NCBI GenBank assembly: GCA_009760855.2
Contig: WPIO01000038.1
Location: 1,455,001-1,519,000 of the forward strand
DNA from: Cristatella mucedo
Taxonomy: Eukaryota > Bryozoa > Phylactolaemata > Cristatellidae
Direction of reading: 5' to 3'
Length of the DNA stretch: 64,000 bases
Numbering within the stretch: the first letter of the stretch is position 1; each line of letters opens with the position of its first letter. The position numbers were made by a program, and so were the translations under genes. The notes under the pieces were generated by a model, which saw only the letters and a list, made by a program, of their open reading frames with translations, had not been told where the DNA came from and ran no database searches. Shown here in pieces: positions 1 to 24,859 of this stretch.

Positions 1-141
1 ATTATAGTCGGGCTTCGGGAGTTCGCGCAGTCAACTCCGTCGGACCGATACGCGCCGCGTAAACGCACAGGGTAGTTGGTTATACTCGGGCTTCGGGAGT
101 TCGCTCAGTTAACTCCATTGGTCCGGTACGCGCCGCGTAAA
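1..141. repeat. Tandem repeat, two units of 78 bp
   Basis: Two diverged copies begin at 2 and 80. Each has the block ttatanTCGGGCTTCGGGAG near its start and CGCGCCGCGTAAA near its end, with about eight mismatches between them. The array may extend to the left of the window. The unit is CpG-rich compared with the flanking AT-rich DNA. No reading frame or known element was recognised. Confidence 0.8.
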
Positions 142-179
142 GCGCTCGCGCCGGCGCGTAACCACTACTAACAGGCCCA

Positions 180-800
180 CAATAAACTATTGCTTTCGGC
201 ACCCAGTTGTGGCCGCCTGTGTTTTAACCGCACTGCAGCACTGCATCGCACAGTCCACCGGCATAGAGCCGGGGGACGAGCTTCTCTGGGCGGTTACAGA
301 ATGGTGGATGCTGATAGATGATTCCATCCGTTGACTGTCGCTCCAACTAGTTTTTGGCGTAAATATAACCCAGATTGCACGGCTCAGGATTGTCACATCA
401 AGTTTGTAACTAAAAGCACTCACTGACATGATCTGAGTGTTCGCCTCAACAAAATGGGAAGAAGAAGCTGGAAAGGAATGCAGACGTTCGCCATGAATGC
501 GCCCCATTGTTCTGAAGAGCCTAAAGAGAGGCTATCGAGAAGCCCTCCAAAGCGTTTAGTGACCCACGTTCTAGCACTTTACTATAACGCTGAGGAAGAA
601 GTTTATGCGTCGTGCTTTTTATTAAGTCATCATTAAATTACTATTTCATTACATTACAATTAAAATAACGGTGAAAGGACTTATTCTTCGTCAACCTTAT
701 TTATACGCGACGCACAATCTTCCTGTCTTGTCAGCTTTCCTTCATTTGCTTACTCTGTAGAGAACTTGTGTTGTTAAAATCGGCACCTTATTAAGAATTG
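180..800. other. No recognised feature
   Basis: The stretch has short open frames on both strands (for example a minus-strand frame over 187-507), but I recognise no domain and see no convincing splice or promoter context. A short cattacatta run near 648 resembles the tail of LINE family 2, but no body sequence accompanies it. Confidence 0.4.
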
Positions 801-3800
801 TAATAATAATGTACTTAATAAAGCGCCCTCAGAGAACTTAATCTCTTTCTGGGGGCTTTACATTTGCTGCAAAGGGAAACGCAATTAGATGGTGAGTAAA
901 ATCATGCTTGAAGAAAAAAAAATGAATAATATGGTTAGCGGTGACATGCACAGGGTCAGCATGCAAGCGTGGTTAGTGGCAGCATGCACAGTGTCAGCAC
1001 ACATAAGCACATCAATGACGAATCACAGGACCCACTAAATGCGGTCCTAAATAGGTGTTTTTAAGTTCCTTTCAAATGTGTTCAGGTCTGGGGATGTTCT
1101 GACGCAGGTCGGGAGAGAGTTCCAGGCTTTGCGAGCATACGAACTAAATGCACGGTCTCTAAAGGATTTAAGGTTTGTACGAGGTATTTCCAGAATGTTG
1201 GATTCCGAAAAGCCGGTGGTCCGATGCTTGGCCTGATGGAGTAGTATATCTGAGGGATAGGCTGGAGCCAAAGAATGAAGAGACCTAAAAGTGACCAACA
1301 AAACCTTGAAGTCAATCCGTTGCTTGACTGGTAGCAGGTGGAGGTCGGCGAGAAGTGAAGTAATGTGGCAACTGCAATGCTCACGAAAGACAAGCCTAGC
1401 TGCAGAGTTTTGGACCAGCTGCAATCGCCGGATCGCACATGCTGGTAGGCCAGTAAGCAGTGAGTTGAAGAAGTCGAGACGGGATGTCACGAATGCATGG
1501 ATCAACTTAGATGTGGTATCCTTATCTAAACGAGCCCGAATTTTAGCAATGTTATGAAGCTGAAAATAGACAGATTTCAATGTGGAGCTAATGTAGTTGT
1601 CTAACGAGAGGTCGATTTAGAATATGACACCCAGATTTTGAGCTGATTCGACAGGAGATATGCTGGCAGAGCCAATTTTGAGAGTCAGCCTTTCCAATCT
1701 CTTAATAACAGTGGGTTTACACATAACTAGTAAGTTAATTTTATCATCGTTTAGTTTTAGAAAATTTGCTGCCATCCATGTGCGGATGTCATCAATGCAT
1801 GCAGCAAGTGAATTGAGAGAATTTGAGGTGCTCGAAGGCTGGGAGGGATCAATGTAAATGTACAGCTGAGTGTTATCCGCATTGAAGTGGAAGCCTAGAT
1901 TGTGCTCGGCAATCACATTAGCAAGAGGGAGAGTATAAACCGTGAAAACAAACGGACCTATCACAGAGCCCTGAGGTACTCCATATTTCAGAGGTACTTC
2001 AGATGATCTTTGTCCATTCACGTCAATACTGTGGAGTCTCCCACTGAGATAGGACATGAACCACTGCAGAGTAGTACCAGTGATGCCCAGGCGAGATGAG
2101 AGGCTCACGAGAAGAACTTTGTAATTGATGGTATCAAAAGCTGCCGAAAGATCGAGCAAAACAAGCAGAGACCCTCTACCCATGTCTGCATTCCTAAGTA
2201 GGTCGTTGTATACCCGAAGCAATGCTGACTCTGTGGAGTGAGTAGCTCTACAGCCAGACTGGAACTTACTAGCAAGGTGTGAGGGTTCGATATACGAGTT
2301 CAGCTGGTCTGACAAGACCTATTCCAGTGTCTTTGATACTGGTAGAAGGAGACTGGCGGTAGTTGCTCAAGTTTTCTTGGTCTAGAGTCGCTTTCTTAAG
2401 AAGTGGTATGACTACAGCTTTTTTGTGCTGGGATATGACCTGAGGCTAATGACATTTTAATGACGTTAGTTATGCATGGCAGCAGCAGATCAATGCAACG
2501 TAGGAGCAGGACAGTGGGAATAGGGTCCAGAAGACTTGTTGTCTTGATTGAGATACGAACTTTAGGACTAGATCACTAGTGACCTGCTTAAATGCAGACA
2601 TTGAGGTGCAGCCTGGAACCAAGGAACAGCATTCTAGTGGGGAGGTTATCATCGCAGGGATGGATTCCCCGATCTTGTCTATCTTCTGCACAAAGAATCG
2701 AGAGAAGCGATCGGCTAGATCATCAAAAGGATCATAAGGTAAGTAGCTAATCTGGGAACGGTTGAGGAGATGGTTTTCTGTCGGCATCAGCATTTTTGGA
2801 TTGTGCATCTGTGATTCAATAATGTTTCTGTAGAAGCTAGACTTGGCCTTTGCTGGGATCGATTGGTACGACCTACAGTAGTCTTTAAATGCCAGTCGAT
2901 GGACAGTTAGTCCGGATCTTGTGTATGCTTTTTCAAGCTTTCGTTTAGTAGACCTGGCTAGTTTAATGTCTGTGGTAAACCACAGGCCGTCTGGGCGGGG
3001 GGGGGGCACACCGTTCGCTCTGTCAGAGGTGCAAACTCGGTGAGCATGTCAGCTAGTGTCGTGTTGTAGCTATCTATCAATCATGACAGATCGGAGGGAG
3101 AACAGAGCAGCAGAGGATAAAGCAGATATTCTCGCACGGACAGCATCGATGTCAATTCTCTTGAGGTTTCGCGATTCACAGGTTATTTTAGAGGAGGAGG
3201 TGGGCACACACTGTAGATTGAATGAGATCTGCATGTGGTCAGATAAGCAGGATTTGTTAATAATTGGTGATGACAAAGTGCAGTTGTATGAGAAAATCTG
3301 GTCGAGTGTGTGACCCTTGATGTGGGTAGGGCCATGCATATGAGCCACAAGAGACAATGAGTCAGTCAATGCACGAAATTCGGTGCTGAAAACATCAGAT
3401 AAGTTATCAAAGTGAACGTTGAAATTACCCATAACGAGGACGAATCGATTTCTTGTACACAGAATCGAAATGAGATCGGAGAAATCTGAGATAAAGGAAG
3501 ATTTGGCACCTGGTGGGCGATAGACTACTGCCACTATCGGTAGCTTGTTTTTGGGTGAGACCAAGACAATTGATTCAAAAGATTGCTTCGAGGGTACCGG
3601 AAATGGCTTGAAGTTGAATTTTGAGCCCACGATAATAGCAAGTCCACCGCCAGTTTTGATTGATCTAGGGTGTGAAAGAACGAGAAACCAGATGGAGTTG
3701 CGTCTTTAATTGTCGGACAGTTTATCGATTTCAGCCAAGTTTCAGTTGGGGCCAGCAGGTCGATACCATTTTCAGAAATAAGGTCGCTTATTACCAGAGG

Positions 3801-4082
3801 TTGATCGCACATTGAGCGAGGATTCCAAAGGAAAGCGTTATGTCTGGCCGATGGAGTTGTAACAGACCTGATGACCACTAAGTTAGAGAAATTCGCAGTG
3901 AAGCATGTGAGGGAGCGTGCTGAGCGGTTCGAGACAATGATAGGAATACCAAACAAGCGGGTACTCAGCTCGCAGTTCCCGCCCAACGAGCCCAACGAGC
4001 GGCGTCTGAGCTGGCGGTTCCGGCGGCTACAGGGTGCTTTTCTTTTGTTAATGCATAGTTCCATGAATCTTAGCAACAACAT
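801..4082 (-). mobile_element. LINE family 1 (CR1/L2 type), long decayed copy
   Basis: This is the longest LINE in the window. Its 3' end is at left: (AAT)n at 801, then the stem-loop tail of family 1. Going 5', broken frames encode the reverse-transcriptase C-terminal region (1047-1580), the reverse transcriptase (1617-2315, with LLDLSAAFDTI and GVPQGSV motifs), a linker (2470-3009) and an apurinic-type endonuclease (3070-4082, with an NPRSM-like motif, PTETWLK, a GDFN-type motif and SDH). The catalytic box reads NADN instead of YADD, and the endonuclease GDFN motif reads GNFN. Several frameshifts separate the pieces, so it is dead. The 5' end is not defined; the endonuclease start suggests it is near full length. 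Clade assignment rests on the conserved C-terminal block (LLTGLP..AIRRLQLVQNSAARLV), common in CR1/L2-like elements. Confidence 0.9.
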
Positions 4083-5020
4083 TTTTATGATGAATGCATT
4101 GCTCTACGATGATGAAGCGATAACAGCTGCTGACGATCATAACTAACAAGCAGGTTACTTGCCCCTGGCGTTGCTAATGCAGCCGCCAGCGTGTGAGACC
4201 CAGCAGCCCGAAGAGATAAGCGTTTAGATGTCTATAGGCACGTAATTTCTTACTCGCTATGGTCAAATAACAATCAGAATAACTTTAAACAGGTCTTAGC
4301 TGTATCGTTTCCGTATACGATGTTCGCAAAAACTTCGGTTTTTGGAAGAATTCTGCAACGAACACCAACGCACGTTAGAGTGCTCTATGTCAGGAGGCGT
4401 TTGACCTGCTGTAAGCAGAATAGCTGCCGCAGCACGCCACTCGCAGACACATACCTATACCCGACCTTCATCGGTTCTCTAACAACCAATAAATCCACTT
4501 TATGGTCCTTTCTCGGTTCTACAGGTCAATTGACTAATTAGCATCAACCAAGCCATGCAACCACCATGCTCCTCCACCGTGGTCTTGCAACAACTGTTCC
4601 ACAGTTTCTTGTCATCTCTTTTCCTGACGGTAAATTGAAACCTATTTGTGAATAACTCTTCAGTTCATTGTGCCAAAAGCATGTAACTCCCAGCCGATTC
4701 TGCCACCACTCACGTTGACTTTGAATAATTTCACTCATTGCTAAAGACACACCTGATCCACTCAACTTTCCCTATACCAAAGGAAACTTGTCTTTTTTCC
4801 CTCTAGCTTTGCCTGCTTACCGTAGCACGATTCGGCGCTAGTTGCTAATCAATTCTTCTCTAACCCATGGTCCGGAGCGTCTTCTTGATTTCTTTCGCAT
4901 TCACGTCTAAGAGAGATACTTTGCTTTTCATTTACTTTTAGGGGATTATCCGAAAGAATTATCGTTGACCTTGTCTATTGCAACTTTGCTGATCCTCCCA
5001 CATCCCCACCACACAGATAA
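4083..5020. other. No recognised feature
   Basis: The part nearest 4083 may be the 5' untranslated region of the preceding LINE, but no boundary or target-site duplication is visible. The remainder has only short open frames without recognisable domains. Confidence 0.4.
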
Positions 5021-5205
5021 GATAAAAAATAAATCCTAGCTGATTAAACAGCCTCTTTTTTAATAGCGACAGAAGAGCCTTTACGGCTATCACCACCGCT
5101 TGCAGTGACGATAAAGGATCGCCCACCGCAGGAATCGAACCCACGACCTCGGGACCTCGGTCCTGAAAGCAACCGCCTTATCTAGTGTGCCATCGATCTT
5201 ATCAG
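5021..5205 (-). mobile_element. SINE-1, tRNA-derived SINE
   Basis: Read on the minus strand, the right end is a tRNA-like head: an A-box-like segment (gatggcacactagataaggc) followed by a B box (GGTTCGATTCC). A body follows with GCAAGCGGTGGTGATAGCCG and GAGGCTGTTTAATCAGCTAG. The same body occurs at 33742, 45657, 48081/49031, 29445 and 23885. The family is recognised here from these internal repeats; I do not know a published name for it. Confidence 0.8.
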
Positions 5206-5549
5206 GTTCGCTCTTGTGCCTGACGCATCTTCAGCTGCTTCTTTTAATTCGTGTTTTCATGTCTATGTGGTCGCACTTCTTTCGAAGTTTCCATTTGCTA
5301 TGACCTTGTCCAATTTCCTTATTATCTGATCATTATTTCATGAATTAGTTTCATGACCTTACCTAGCAAACCAAACTTTCCTTATCTACTGTTTGTAACC
5401 TGCACATAACTTCATTGAGATGGAGATGTGCTGTTTCAAATAATTCAATAGCTTGGAGCTCTCTGCGACCCTGTGTGAATGGCCGATTGTGCTCGGACAT
5501 AGGAAACCAGCGAGGATGGTAAGTCGCTAGCCTTTTCCAACATTTCGTG

Positions 5550-5675
5550 CCGAAATGGGCATGGTCCAGCGGAAGGTGCTCGCCCTGACCAATGCTTAGC
5601 TGAGGCCGTGGGCTCGAGCCCCGAGGCATATGTGAAGCCCCTGAATAGAGATTAAGTTCTCTTTTGAATTACATA
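5550..5675 (+). mobile_element. SINE-2, tRNA-derived SINE
   Basis: The head is tRNA-like (tggtccagcggaaggtgctc, then a B-box-like gtgggctcgagcc). It is followed by a short tail with CCTGAATAGAGATTAAGTTC, the stem-loop region also present in the LINE family 1 3' end. The copy runs directly into an (AC)n microsatellite, which may have grown from the SINE tail. Other copies lie at 26927, 42670, 42973 and 47808. Confidence 0.8.
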
Positions 5676-5693
5676 TACACACACACACACACG

Positions 5694-5777
<84 letters not shown>
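5676..5777. repeat. (AC)n microsatellite with a short (AT)n end
   Basis: About 45 AC units with two interruptions near the left end, followed by a few AT units. It directly abuts the 3' end of a SINE-2 copy. Confidence 0.95.
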
Positions 5778-6802
5778 ACTATGCTGACATTATGTCCCTG
5801 AAATAGGACACGGAATGCAGCGCTACCTTACGAATTCCGGGACGTGAGTCTTTGACTCAGCATGCAAGTCACATCAGTAGTAGTAGCTTACAATCAGATG
5901 CGAACTAAGCTCCTCGCTTGGTGCTCGGCAGCAGCTGTTGCCAGCTGAGCGGTGACTCTCATTATGCTTGCCAATAACAAAGGCAGCAGATCTTTCTGGA
6001 GAACAACGTTGCACGAGGTTACCGACGTTTCTTTTTCGTTGTCTAGCAGCTGCTACGAGCTAGAGTTGTCACGATCTGACGAGAGAAAAGATACACACGT
6101 GCCTCTATAGGTTTGACAGATTTAAACGGTTCGATGCAGCTGCCACACGAACTTGATCGAATCAACAGAAGCCTATTTTCTTGGAGTTGCCACTGAATAG
6201 CGATCGGTTCTCGTGAGGCCGCTACCAATGGAAACCAAATTTTACACGGAGCACAGGATCAATGTGACGCTGCTGAGTGTCGGGATCCTGCGACTCAACA
6301 CATTTGTGCTCTAAGGCTAACTCCGCGTCACGTTAGTCGCATGTTTGATATGCATTGCAAATGTAAACTCTCACTTACCAATGACTAATCTTTGCTGCCT
6401 TATGCAAAGGCAATCTTTTAAAGTTCAGCTCTCAAAGCCAAGGTAGGTAATCTCAAAGTGACAGACCGTGGCAGCAAACAGTGGCTTATTTAATTGAGCT
6501 TGCTATCGCTCATCCAAGATATAATAATGGCGGTGTGAACGAGTATATACATACTAAATATTGGCAACGACAAGTCTAATAGTACGTCGCAGAAAACAGT
6601 AGAAAGCGCACTCGTTGATACACTTCTGTGGACACTTCATAGAGACCATTCGGTGATGAGGCAATGCAAGTGCCGGCAAATGAAGCTCTAGTCAAGCTAA
6701 AAATTCGGGCATTTTCTTCTGGTCCAGGCTTCTTCGAGTAGCACGTGGCCAGTCAGTATTATGGACGGCTTGTCATTTTCCATGTGAGCTGCGAGGACCT
6801 CG
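5778..6802. other. Downstream flank of the DAPP1-like gene
   Basis: I see no other coding feature. On the minus strand this region would contain the 3' untranslated region of the DAPP1-like gene. A minus-strand ATTAAA (complement of 6489-6494) lies about 310 bases past the proposed stop codon and could be its polyadenylation signal, which is only a suggestion. Confidence 0.35.
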
Positions 6803-18481
<11,679 letters not shown>

Positions 18482-18489
18482 CTGCAGCA

Positions 18490-21400
18490 TCGATGGAGGA
18501 ATGTCTCTGGGACCTGCAGGTGCCGATCAAGCGCTCTACTGCTATCACAAATCATGGAAATTTGAAGAGCCACCCTTGCTGTAAGGCAAGTGCAGTGAGC
18601 TTACCGTAGCGATGTAAGACCTTGTCTGAGCAGGTAATCCTTGTCGTCAAACGAAGCCATGCAGCTGACGTTGGCTTCTCATAAAGCCAATAAAGAGCCA
18701 AACGAAGACTTTCCTTCAAGGTAGCGGGAGCAAGCATGGCGTCAGTACATAGAATTGGTGTAGCCTAGCAGTGCACCGTTGTCCAGAAACTCTTGTTTTT
18801 TCTCCAGTTCTTCAAATCAGAATGGAATCTCCCTAAAATGCTGAATGTCCAGACATGTCGACCACATTTTCTGCCCTGTCTGCACATTAAGTGTCCAGCC
18901 CTACCAATAGGAGAGCACTCTCCCATGATTACAACTGACAAGCGAGTCCTCGCTAGTAGAATGAATAATTCTCACTGGGCAGCACGACAGCCTCAGCTGC
19001 CTCGGTGACCAATAAGAGTGTCAGGCTTCATTCCCCCTACAGCCACTCACAGTTTGTGCTCACATTTGATGTGGCCACGAGTAATAACAGACATTACATG
19101 CACGAATTTACTTTGCCAAACATTTAAATTTATACACCACCAAGTAGTGCAGTTTACATAGCGCCAGCACAGAACGATATGCAAGCCAGGCAGCAGGAAG
19201 AGGCAGCTACACAGATCATCTGAAGTTGATACTGGGAGAGCGTAAAAAAAGCAAAGAAAGACTTGTGTGTAAGATAGCCTAGATCGCATTGACGTTGATG
19301 CCACGTGTCAAATGTCAAGACTTGCAAGTTGCATCCTTTTACTTATGCCAGCTGTATTTTATTCGGTTGTTGCTCACACGGTCACCTTACATATAAAAAT
19401 GGCCAGTGCCAGCAAGCCACTAGCGCACCCTAGTTGCTTAAGTGAAGAAATGCTGTGAGCAGAAGCAATTTCGCCAAGTGAAACTGCCGTGCTGTCCATT
19501 CAGGAATCAAATAAACAATCAAATATCAAATCAAGTAATGAAATAAACACTGGCAATCTCACCTCTGGGCTATGACGACTACAGCTGTGGTCGTCAGAGC
19601 ACCCGTGTTTCCCAGCAAATACACCCGTGGCTATGCTTTCTCTATCGCTCTGCAGCTAATTTAGCAAGTTAAAGGTTTTCCATAGAGATCAGCAACTGGG
19701 AGCAAGCAGGCACAGTCACCATGCATGCATGCAGGCTGCCGTGCTCCCAAATCAGGCCAGGAGTGCTGACTGACAGAATGTATCTCTTCAGGACGACCAG
19801 TACTGATCTGCTATTTAAACAGACCCTGCACAGAAGCCAAACATAAGCAAGCATGAGCCAAAAGCTTGAGCGAAAAGCAAGAGCCAAAAAATGCAGACAC
19901 GACTCGAAAGCCACAGAGGCCGCATGCATGAGTGCATCTGTGTGAAGGCAGCTGCAAGGGCAGACAGATGGCAACTGCAGGCAGTAGCCATTAGAAACTG
20001 GGGATAATATCAGGATGATAATGGAAAATAACCACAAACTCTATGAGTACATGCCCGGTGAGCCCTCATCGAGATATCCTACAGAATTACCCAAACTCTT
20101 CCATCAGCACGCATTGTTACATAATGCCACTCTGAAGAACCGATAGTAGTGCATTTGATAGTGGAGTCTCCAGGCAAGCTGTCAGTAAGAAATGTTTTCA
20201 GGCGATTGCTGTAGACTTGAGAGGATTCAGACCGAGAGATTAATTGCAGCTGACGATGTGGGTAAACGTACTTCATCTGTGTTTGTATAGCATCCAAAGA
20301 GAACTTAATTGCCACCCAGGTTCTTTAGGCATGCTGCAGCACTCGAATCCTGGTAATTAAGGTAAGCATATTACTTCTGGGCTAAATCAGGGTGTAGATC
20401 AGGGAGCTGTCATGCAGCAAAGTGGTAAAAGCTTTTTAACCTTCATAGTGGCCTCTGCATGTCTATGTTCACTCCATAGACTTTACGCCAACATTTTTCT
20501 CTTAGGATTGCTGACCACTACTGCTCTAATCTCAAAAGCAGAAGTGGTATATTTTAGGCTGTCTGCTACAGTACTTAGAGCTTATGCAAGGCCAGTCGAA
20601 CTTAAGCAACCTTCCAAAGGAAAATTCAGCCTGGCCAGGTGCCTTGGTGACTGCTAGGGCCAGCCAATAACAGTTGGCGACCTAGCTTGTTTCACAGAAG
20701 TCTTTGATTTGAGTCTTAACTTATAGCGGGGAATTGCTTCAGCCACACTTGATTATACAGTGATGAGATTCAAGTCGTTTTGATTGTGATTAATTTGTAA
20801 TGAATGAAACGGTTTTAGCACTTACTACAGAAATTGAGGAACTGCGGCACCTTTATAGAGGCTTGAAATGTATGAGCCTATACAGTCTGAGCACTCAAAA
20901 TATCCATCCCCCTTCCTTGCTATGCAGTCATGCATCTGCTAGGGGACGAATGACATGCACAAACCAGTCATCACCAGAAAACCGATATTTGGTTCATTGC
21001 CTTCAGCAAGCTCTACAACCCAAAGGGCTCCTGACATGCTGATCCGGAGTACCGGCTGCAGTTACTTGAGTCGTTGGGTGCTGGTAGGTTAGGGAAGTTA
21101 ATGAAGTTAGGTAGGTTATGGGGATTAGGTAGGTTAGGGAGAATCAAATTTTGGCTCAATGTAATTGAGTGGCCGGAAGTCCAGGTTGTTAAGCAGGCAG
21201 GATACATTGGAAGTGCTCGAAGATCGTGCTGACAGTGGTTAACACCGACACTCACACTGTACCCGGCAGGGCCCCACTCTGCCTCTGATAGCAGTGACAG
21301 TGGACACGAGCAATATCGCTCATCTCCTTAAAATGGAAGCTCACTGACACACTAAACGTTCTTAAGACGTCATGGCTCATTTCGCGGAGCATGAGCACGG

Positions 21401-23880
21401 ACGGAAACTAAGTAAGACAGATTGCACACTGGTTTTCAGCTTATGTGAAGTGCTCTCATCTGATGCTTTACAAATGTAATGTTTTAATTTACTCGGAAAA
21501 ATTTCGGCAAGAACTTCGTAAGCAAAATGCCAGTAAATAAAAAGCAATTGCATGCTGGCCCGTGCATCAGGCAACAATTATTAGCATTAGTCGCGTAGCA
21601 ACACGACATACGCACGAGTTAACTCATGTACACACAAATACAAACAAACAAACACATACACACACACACACACACATACACACATACACACAGGGTCATT
21701 TGTGGCTGCTGTTTGGATGCTAGTCTACTAATTTCGTGGTCAGACCCATCTACACTTTACCGTAGGATAAAAGTGAAACCCGAAACATCAGGACTGCCAC
21801 CGGCGGCTAGATTATTGACGCCAATATCTGGCTACTGCCTGAGTGGGCTGCATGTCTAAATATAGGAGCAACAGCAGTGGCCACCAAAGCGATCCGCTTT
21901 ACTTTATAGCTAGGCTGCACGTCTGGATTCCTCCCACCGATCGACTGTTCTGACCGGGCGGTCCACCAGGCGGGCCAGAGCTAGTAACTAAGCAGGTGGG
22001 TTCAGCTGATAATAGCATACCCCAAAAACCTGCAGCTGCATACTAGGTTAGTGGGAGGGGCCGCGGAGAGCGAGTCAGAGTAGCAGACCGGCTGTAAGAG
22101 GCTCTCCCCAACTTGCTGAAGTTAGCAGCGATCGTTTCAGCAAAAAACGAACCTGCTGGCCGTGTGAACCTTCTCCGATTAGTCAAATCGCATTGCCTTG
22201 CCTGGCTCATAGGTAAATCCTACCTTAATAGTCTTGTATGCTTTGTGAAGCAGGGAATGGGACGGGTTACCAGGTCAGTCGACACTCCGGAGGGGGAGTT
22301 GCCTCGCTAAGGCTTTGGATTCGAGTCACGGACAGCTTATATTTTGGCACAGCGATCCCACTAAGGTGCCGAAAGTTCACCAATCTCAGTGACCCTTAGA
22401 TAAGCCGGCTGGGCTTTGTCTTGCAGAGTGGGAACGCCGTCGATGCAGTTAGAAGACGTCAGCTATTTTCGTGTTCTGAATTTGAACACAAATCACAATA
22501 CATAGGAGTATTTAATAAGAAAACGTTGGCGTACTACATAAGCCAGATTATTATTGCAACCCTTTTATTCGCACTTCATGAATTTTAGTTTTGAATTTTT
22601 TCATTTTAGTGGCTTGGAACCCTCGATGTGGTTATCTAAGGTCTGGCGGTATAAATGCAGAAGTCAAGCAATATTCAGTCCAGTACACCGAAGCCATCTT
22701 AACCCGTCTTTAATCTGAGGCCATAAACTGCAGTATTGGCGTAAAACAGAACAACCGACTTGAAAAATCAATGGATCAATGCTGTCAGAAGTGCTGCTAC
22801 TGCTGCGGCCTGAGCTTGCTTCTTGCAGCCTCAGCAGCGAGTACGATCATCTGACGATCGTCTGCTGAAGATGCAGCTGTCTTAATTAACTTCAGTAAGG
22901 AGGCCTATGCAAATTAAAATCTAAAGAGGCACGCCCCTGTCTTTTGTCCGTCGCCAGACCTGCAGCCGTATTAGCGTGGACTGCCTAGTCAGCCGTAGGG
23001 CCCGAGGCCGCTATTCGAAGCCGCCAGCCGCCATCTCTGCCGTAGTAGCTTCTTTGATGTTCGCTGTTGCAGCCCACGCATCTTAGCCGGAAAGCCAGCG
23101 GTGTCTTACTCCGTAGCGAAAACGACGGCCATTTCGGGTGTACCGTGCATGGCTTTGACTGTTGCACGCCCACCAAATCTTTTGCCAACGGCACCGCCTG
23201 GATTAGCGCCCATTGCCGAATCTCTGTTTTAGTACAGACTGCCTGCTCTGTTTCAACGCCAACCATGCTCTCTATAGCAAGGTGCTCGTAGCCTTGGCTA
23301 ACAAAAGCGGTGTTCTTTTCAGCCTATGCGCCTTGGTGTAATGGCCTCACTGATGGCCACAGTAATGGCCCCAATCGGGATTTCTGAGGTCCTCGCCATC
23401 GTTATCACCGCAATTGATGACGACGCAACCAAAGATGGCATGGCATCGAGTCAGCCTCCCAATTGCTGGTATTGACTTTAACATTGAGCTATACACCTCG
23501 GCAAAAATTATGGTGTGTACACTTGTGGGCAAAACTGAACTATGGAGCACAAAACACCTGACCTCGCTTCTCACCACTAGCAAAATGACCGACATAATAG
23601 TCCTTGTTAGCGGTAAAGCGCCATCATACCACTGCAGGATCTTCGGTTTACTTGCTGAATGTGCAAGCGCACTATCCCTTTATTCCAGATGGTTAGCCAC
23701 GAAGTAAAACATCAATTGGGTGCAGGCCTAAACCATTGGGATACAGCAGCGATTCCATAGAAGCACTGAAACAAAACAGGAGAGAGAGGATAAGTTGCGA
23801 AGCAGGCTTACTGGAGGGAGCTGGATTTTTAAATGCAAGAGTTTAAAAATAGAAATGTGATTGAGCTTATTTTCTTATTC
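18490..23880. other. No confident gene
   Basis: This 5.4-kb stretch has many short open frames but none with a domain I recognise. The missing N-terminal exon(s) of the DAPP1-like gene may lie here. A minor (CA)n tract occurs at 21640-21692 and a run of GGTTAGG-like motifs at 21085-21142. A possible weak tRNA-like stretch near 22250-22320 was not convincing. Confidence 0.35.
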
Positions 23881-23884
23881 AAAA

Positions 23885-23960
23885 GCCTTGTTTATTTAGC
23901 GGTAGAAGACCCTTAGTGGCTATCAAAGCCGCTTCCAGTAGGCTATAGCCGATAGCCCAC
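23885..23960 (-). mobile_element. SINE-1 relic
   Basis: A diverged piece of the SINE-1 body (gcggtagaagacccttagtg, ctatcaaagccgcttccagt) aligned with the other copies. The tRNA-like head is lost or unrecognisable. Confidence 0.5.
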
Positions 23961-24766
23961 TTCAGAAGGCTGTCCGATGACCTGAGTTGACGATGACCGG
24001 AGATCTGGAAGTGGTGGCTAAATCCATCAACGCTCTTCCGCCGCTAAACAAACAAGACAGTCAAGTCAGCTAATATTTATTTATCTATTTAAAAGCGAGC
24101 TCGAGCAACGACTCAACAGAGGCAGGGGTCGTTGACTTTTACTCTCACGGCTATGCTGGCCCAATAATACCTTTAAAACGGTGGATGCAACTTGATATTC
24201 ACCATTACTATTCTCAATATTCATACTCTTTCATTCGTTGAGGGCTGCTAGTCCATTGGGCTGCTTTAAAACTCTCTCAAGCGAGACTCTTGCGTGTACG
24301 GAATTTAAAAAAAGCTGCACTGATTCTGAGTACAATTTCTGGCCTAATCTTGCAAGCATCTCATTGTAAGCCTCGCCTAAGCTGCCAGATATTGAGACCA
24401 AAAGTCTGCTCACGCGTAAAGAGCTTAAGAAATACGGCCATTTTCAAATACCTGGCTTGCATAAGTAAAATTCAGATTCCGGTTATTTAAAACTACTTGA
24501 CATGACCTAAGCATATGTTGGCATCTGCATATACAGTGAACTTTATATACCCGTGATTCTGAACTAAGAATATAATCTGAAATAGTGCTCTATTTCGTGG
24601 GCACTATTCAGCAGATAAGCATTTAATCATAAAGCTCACTTAACAAACGATTAAAAATTCAAATAAACGAGAAATCGTTGAATTATTATTGAAAGCCACA
24701 TGTGTGGCTTCAAATAGATGTCTAAAACTTGGGAGCTGTGTGAAATGGTTCCAGAATGGTCGTGTA

Positions 24767-24859
24767 AGAGATTGAGTTCTCAGAGGGCACATTATCAAGT
24801 GCATTAATAATAATAATAATAATGCACTTGATAAAACACCCTCAGAAAACTCAATCTCT
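24767..24859. repeat. Palindrome made by tail-to-tail LINE ends
   Basis: A plus-strand LINE family 1 tail (agagattgagttctcagagg...atcaagtgcatt) meets the minus-strand tail of the next LINE across an (AAT)n centre. The two arms of about 40 bp are inverted copies with a handful of mismatches. Confidence 0.85.

Noticed and set aside
21085-21142. GGTTAGG-like motifs resembling telomere repeats
   Set aside because: The units are irregular and few; chance or a decayed local duplication is more likely than an interstitial telomere.
22250-22320. Possible tRNA-like segment with a gattcgagtcac B-box-like motif
   Set aside because: No cloverleaf could be drawn and the body does not match SINE-1 or SINE-2.
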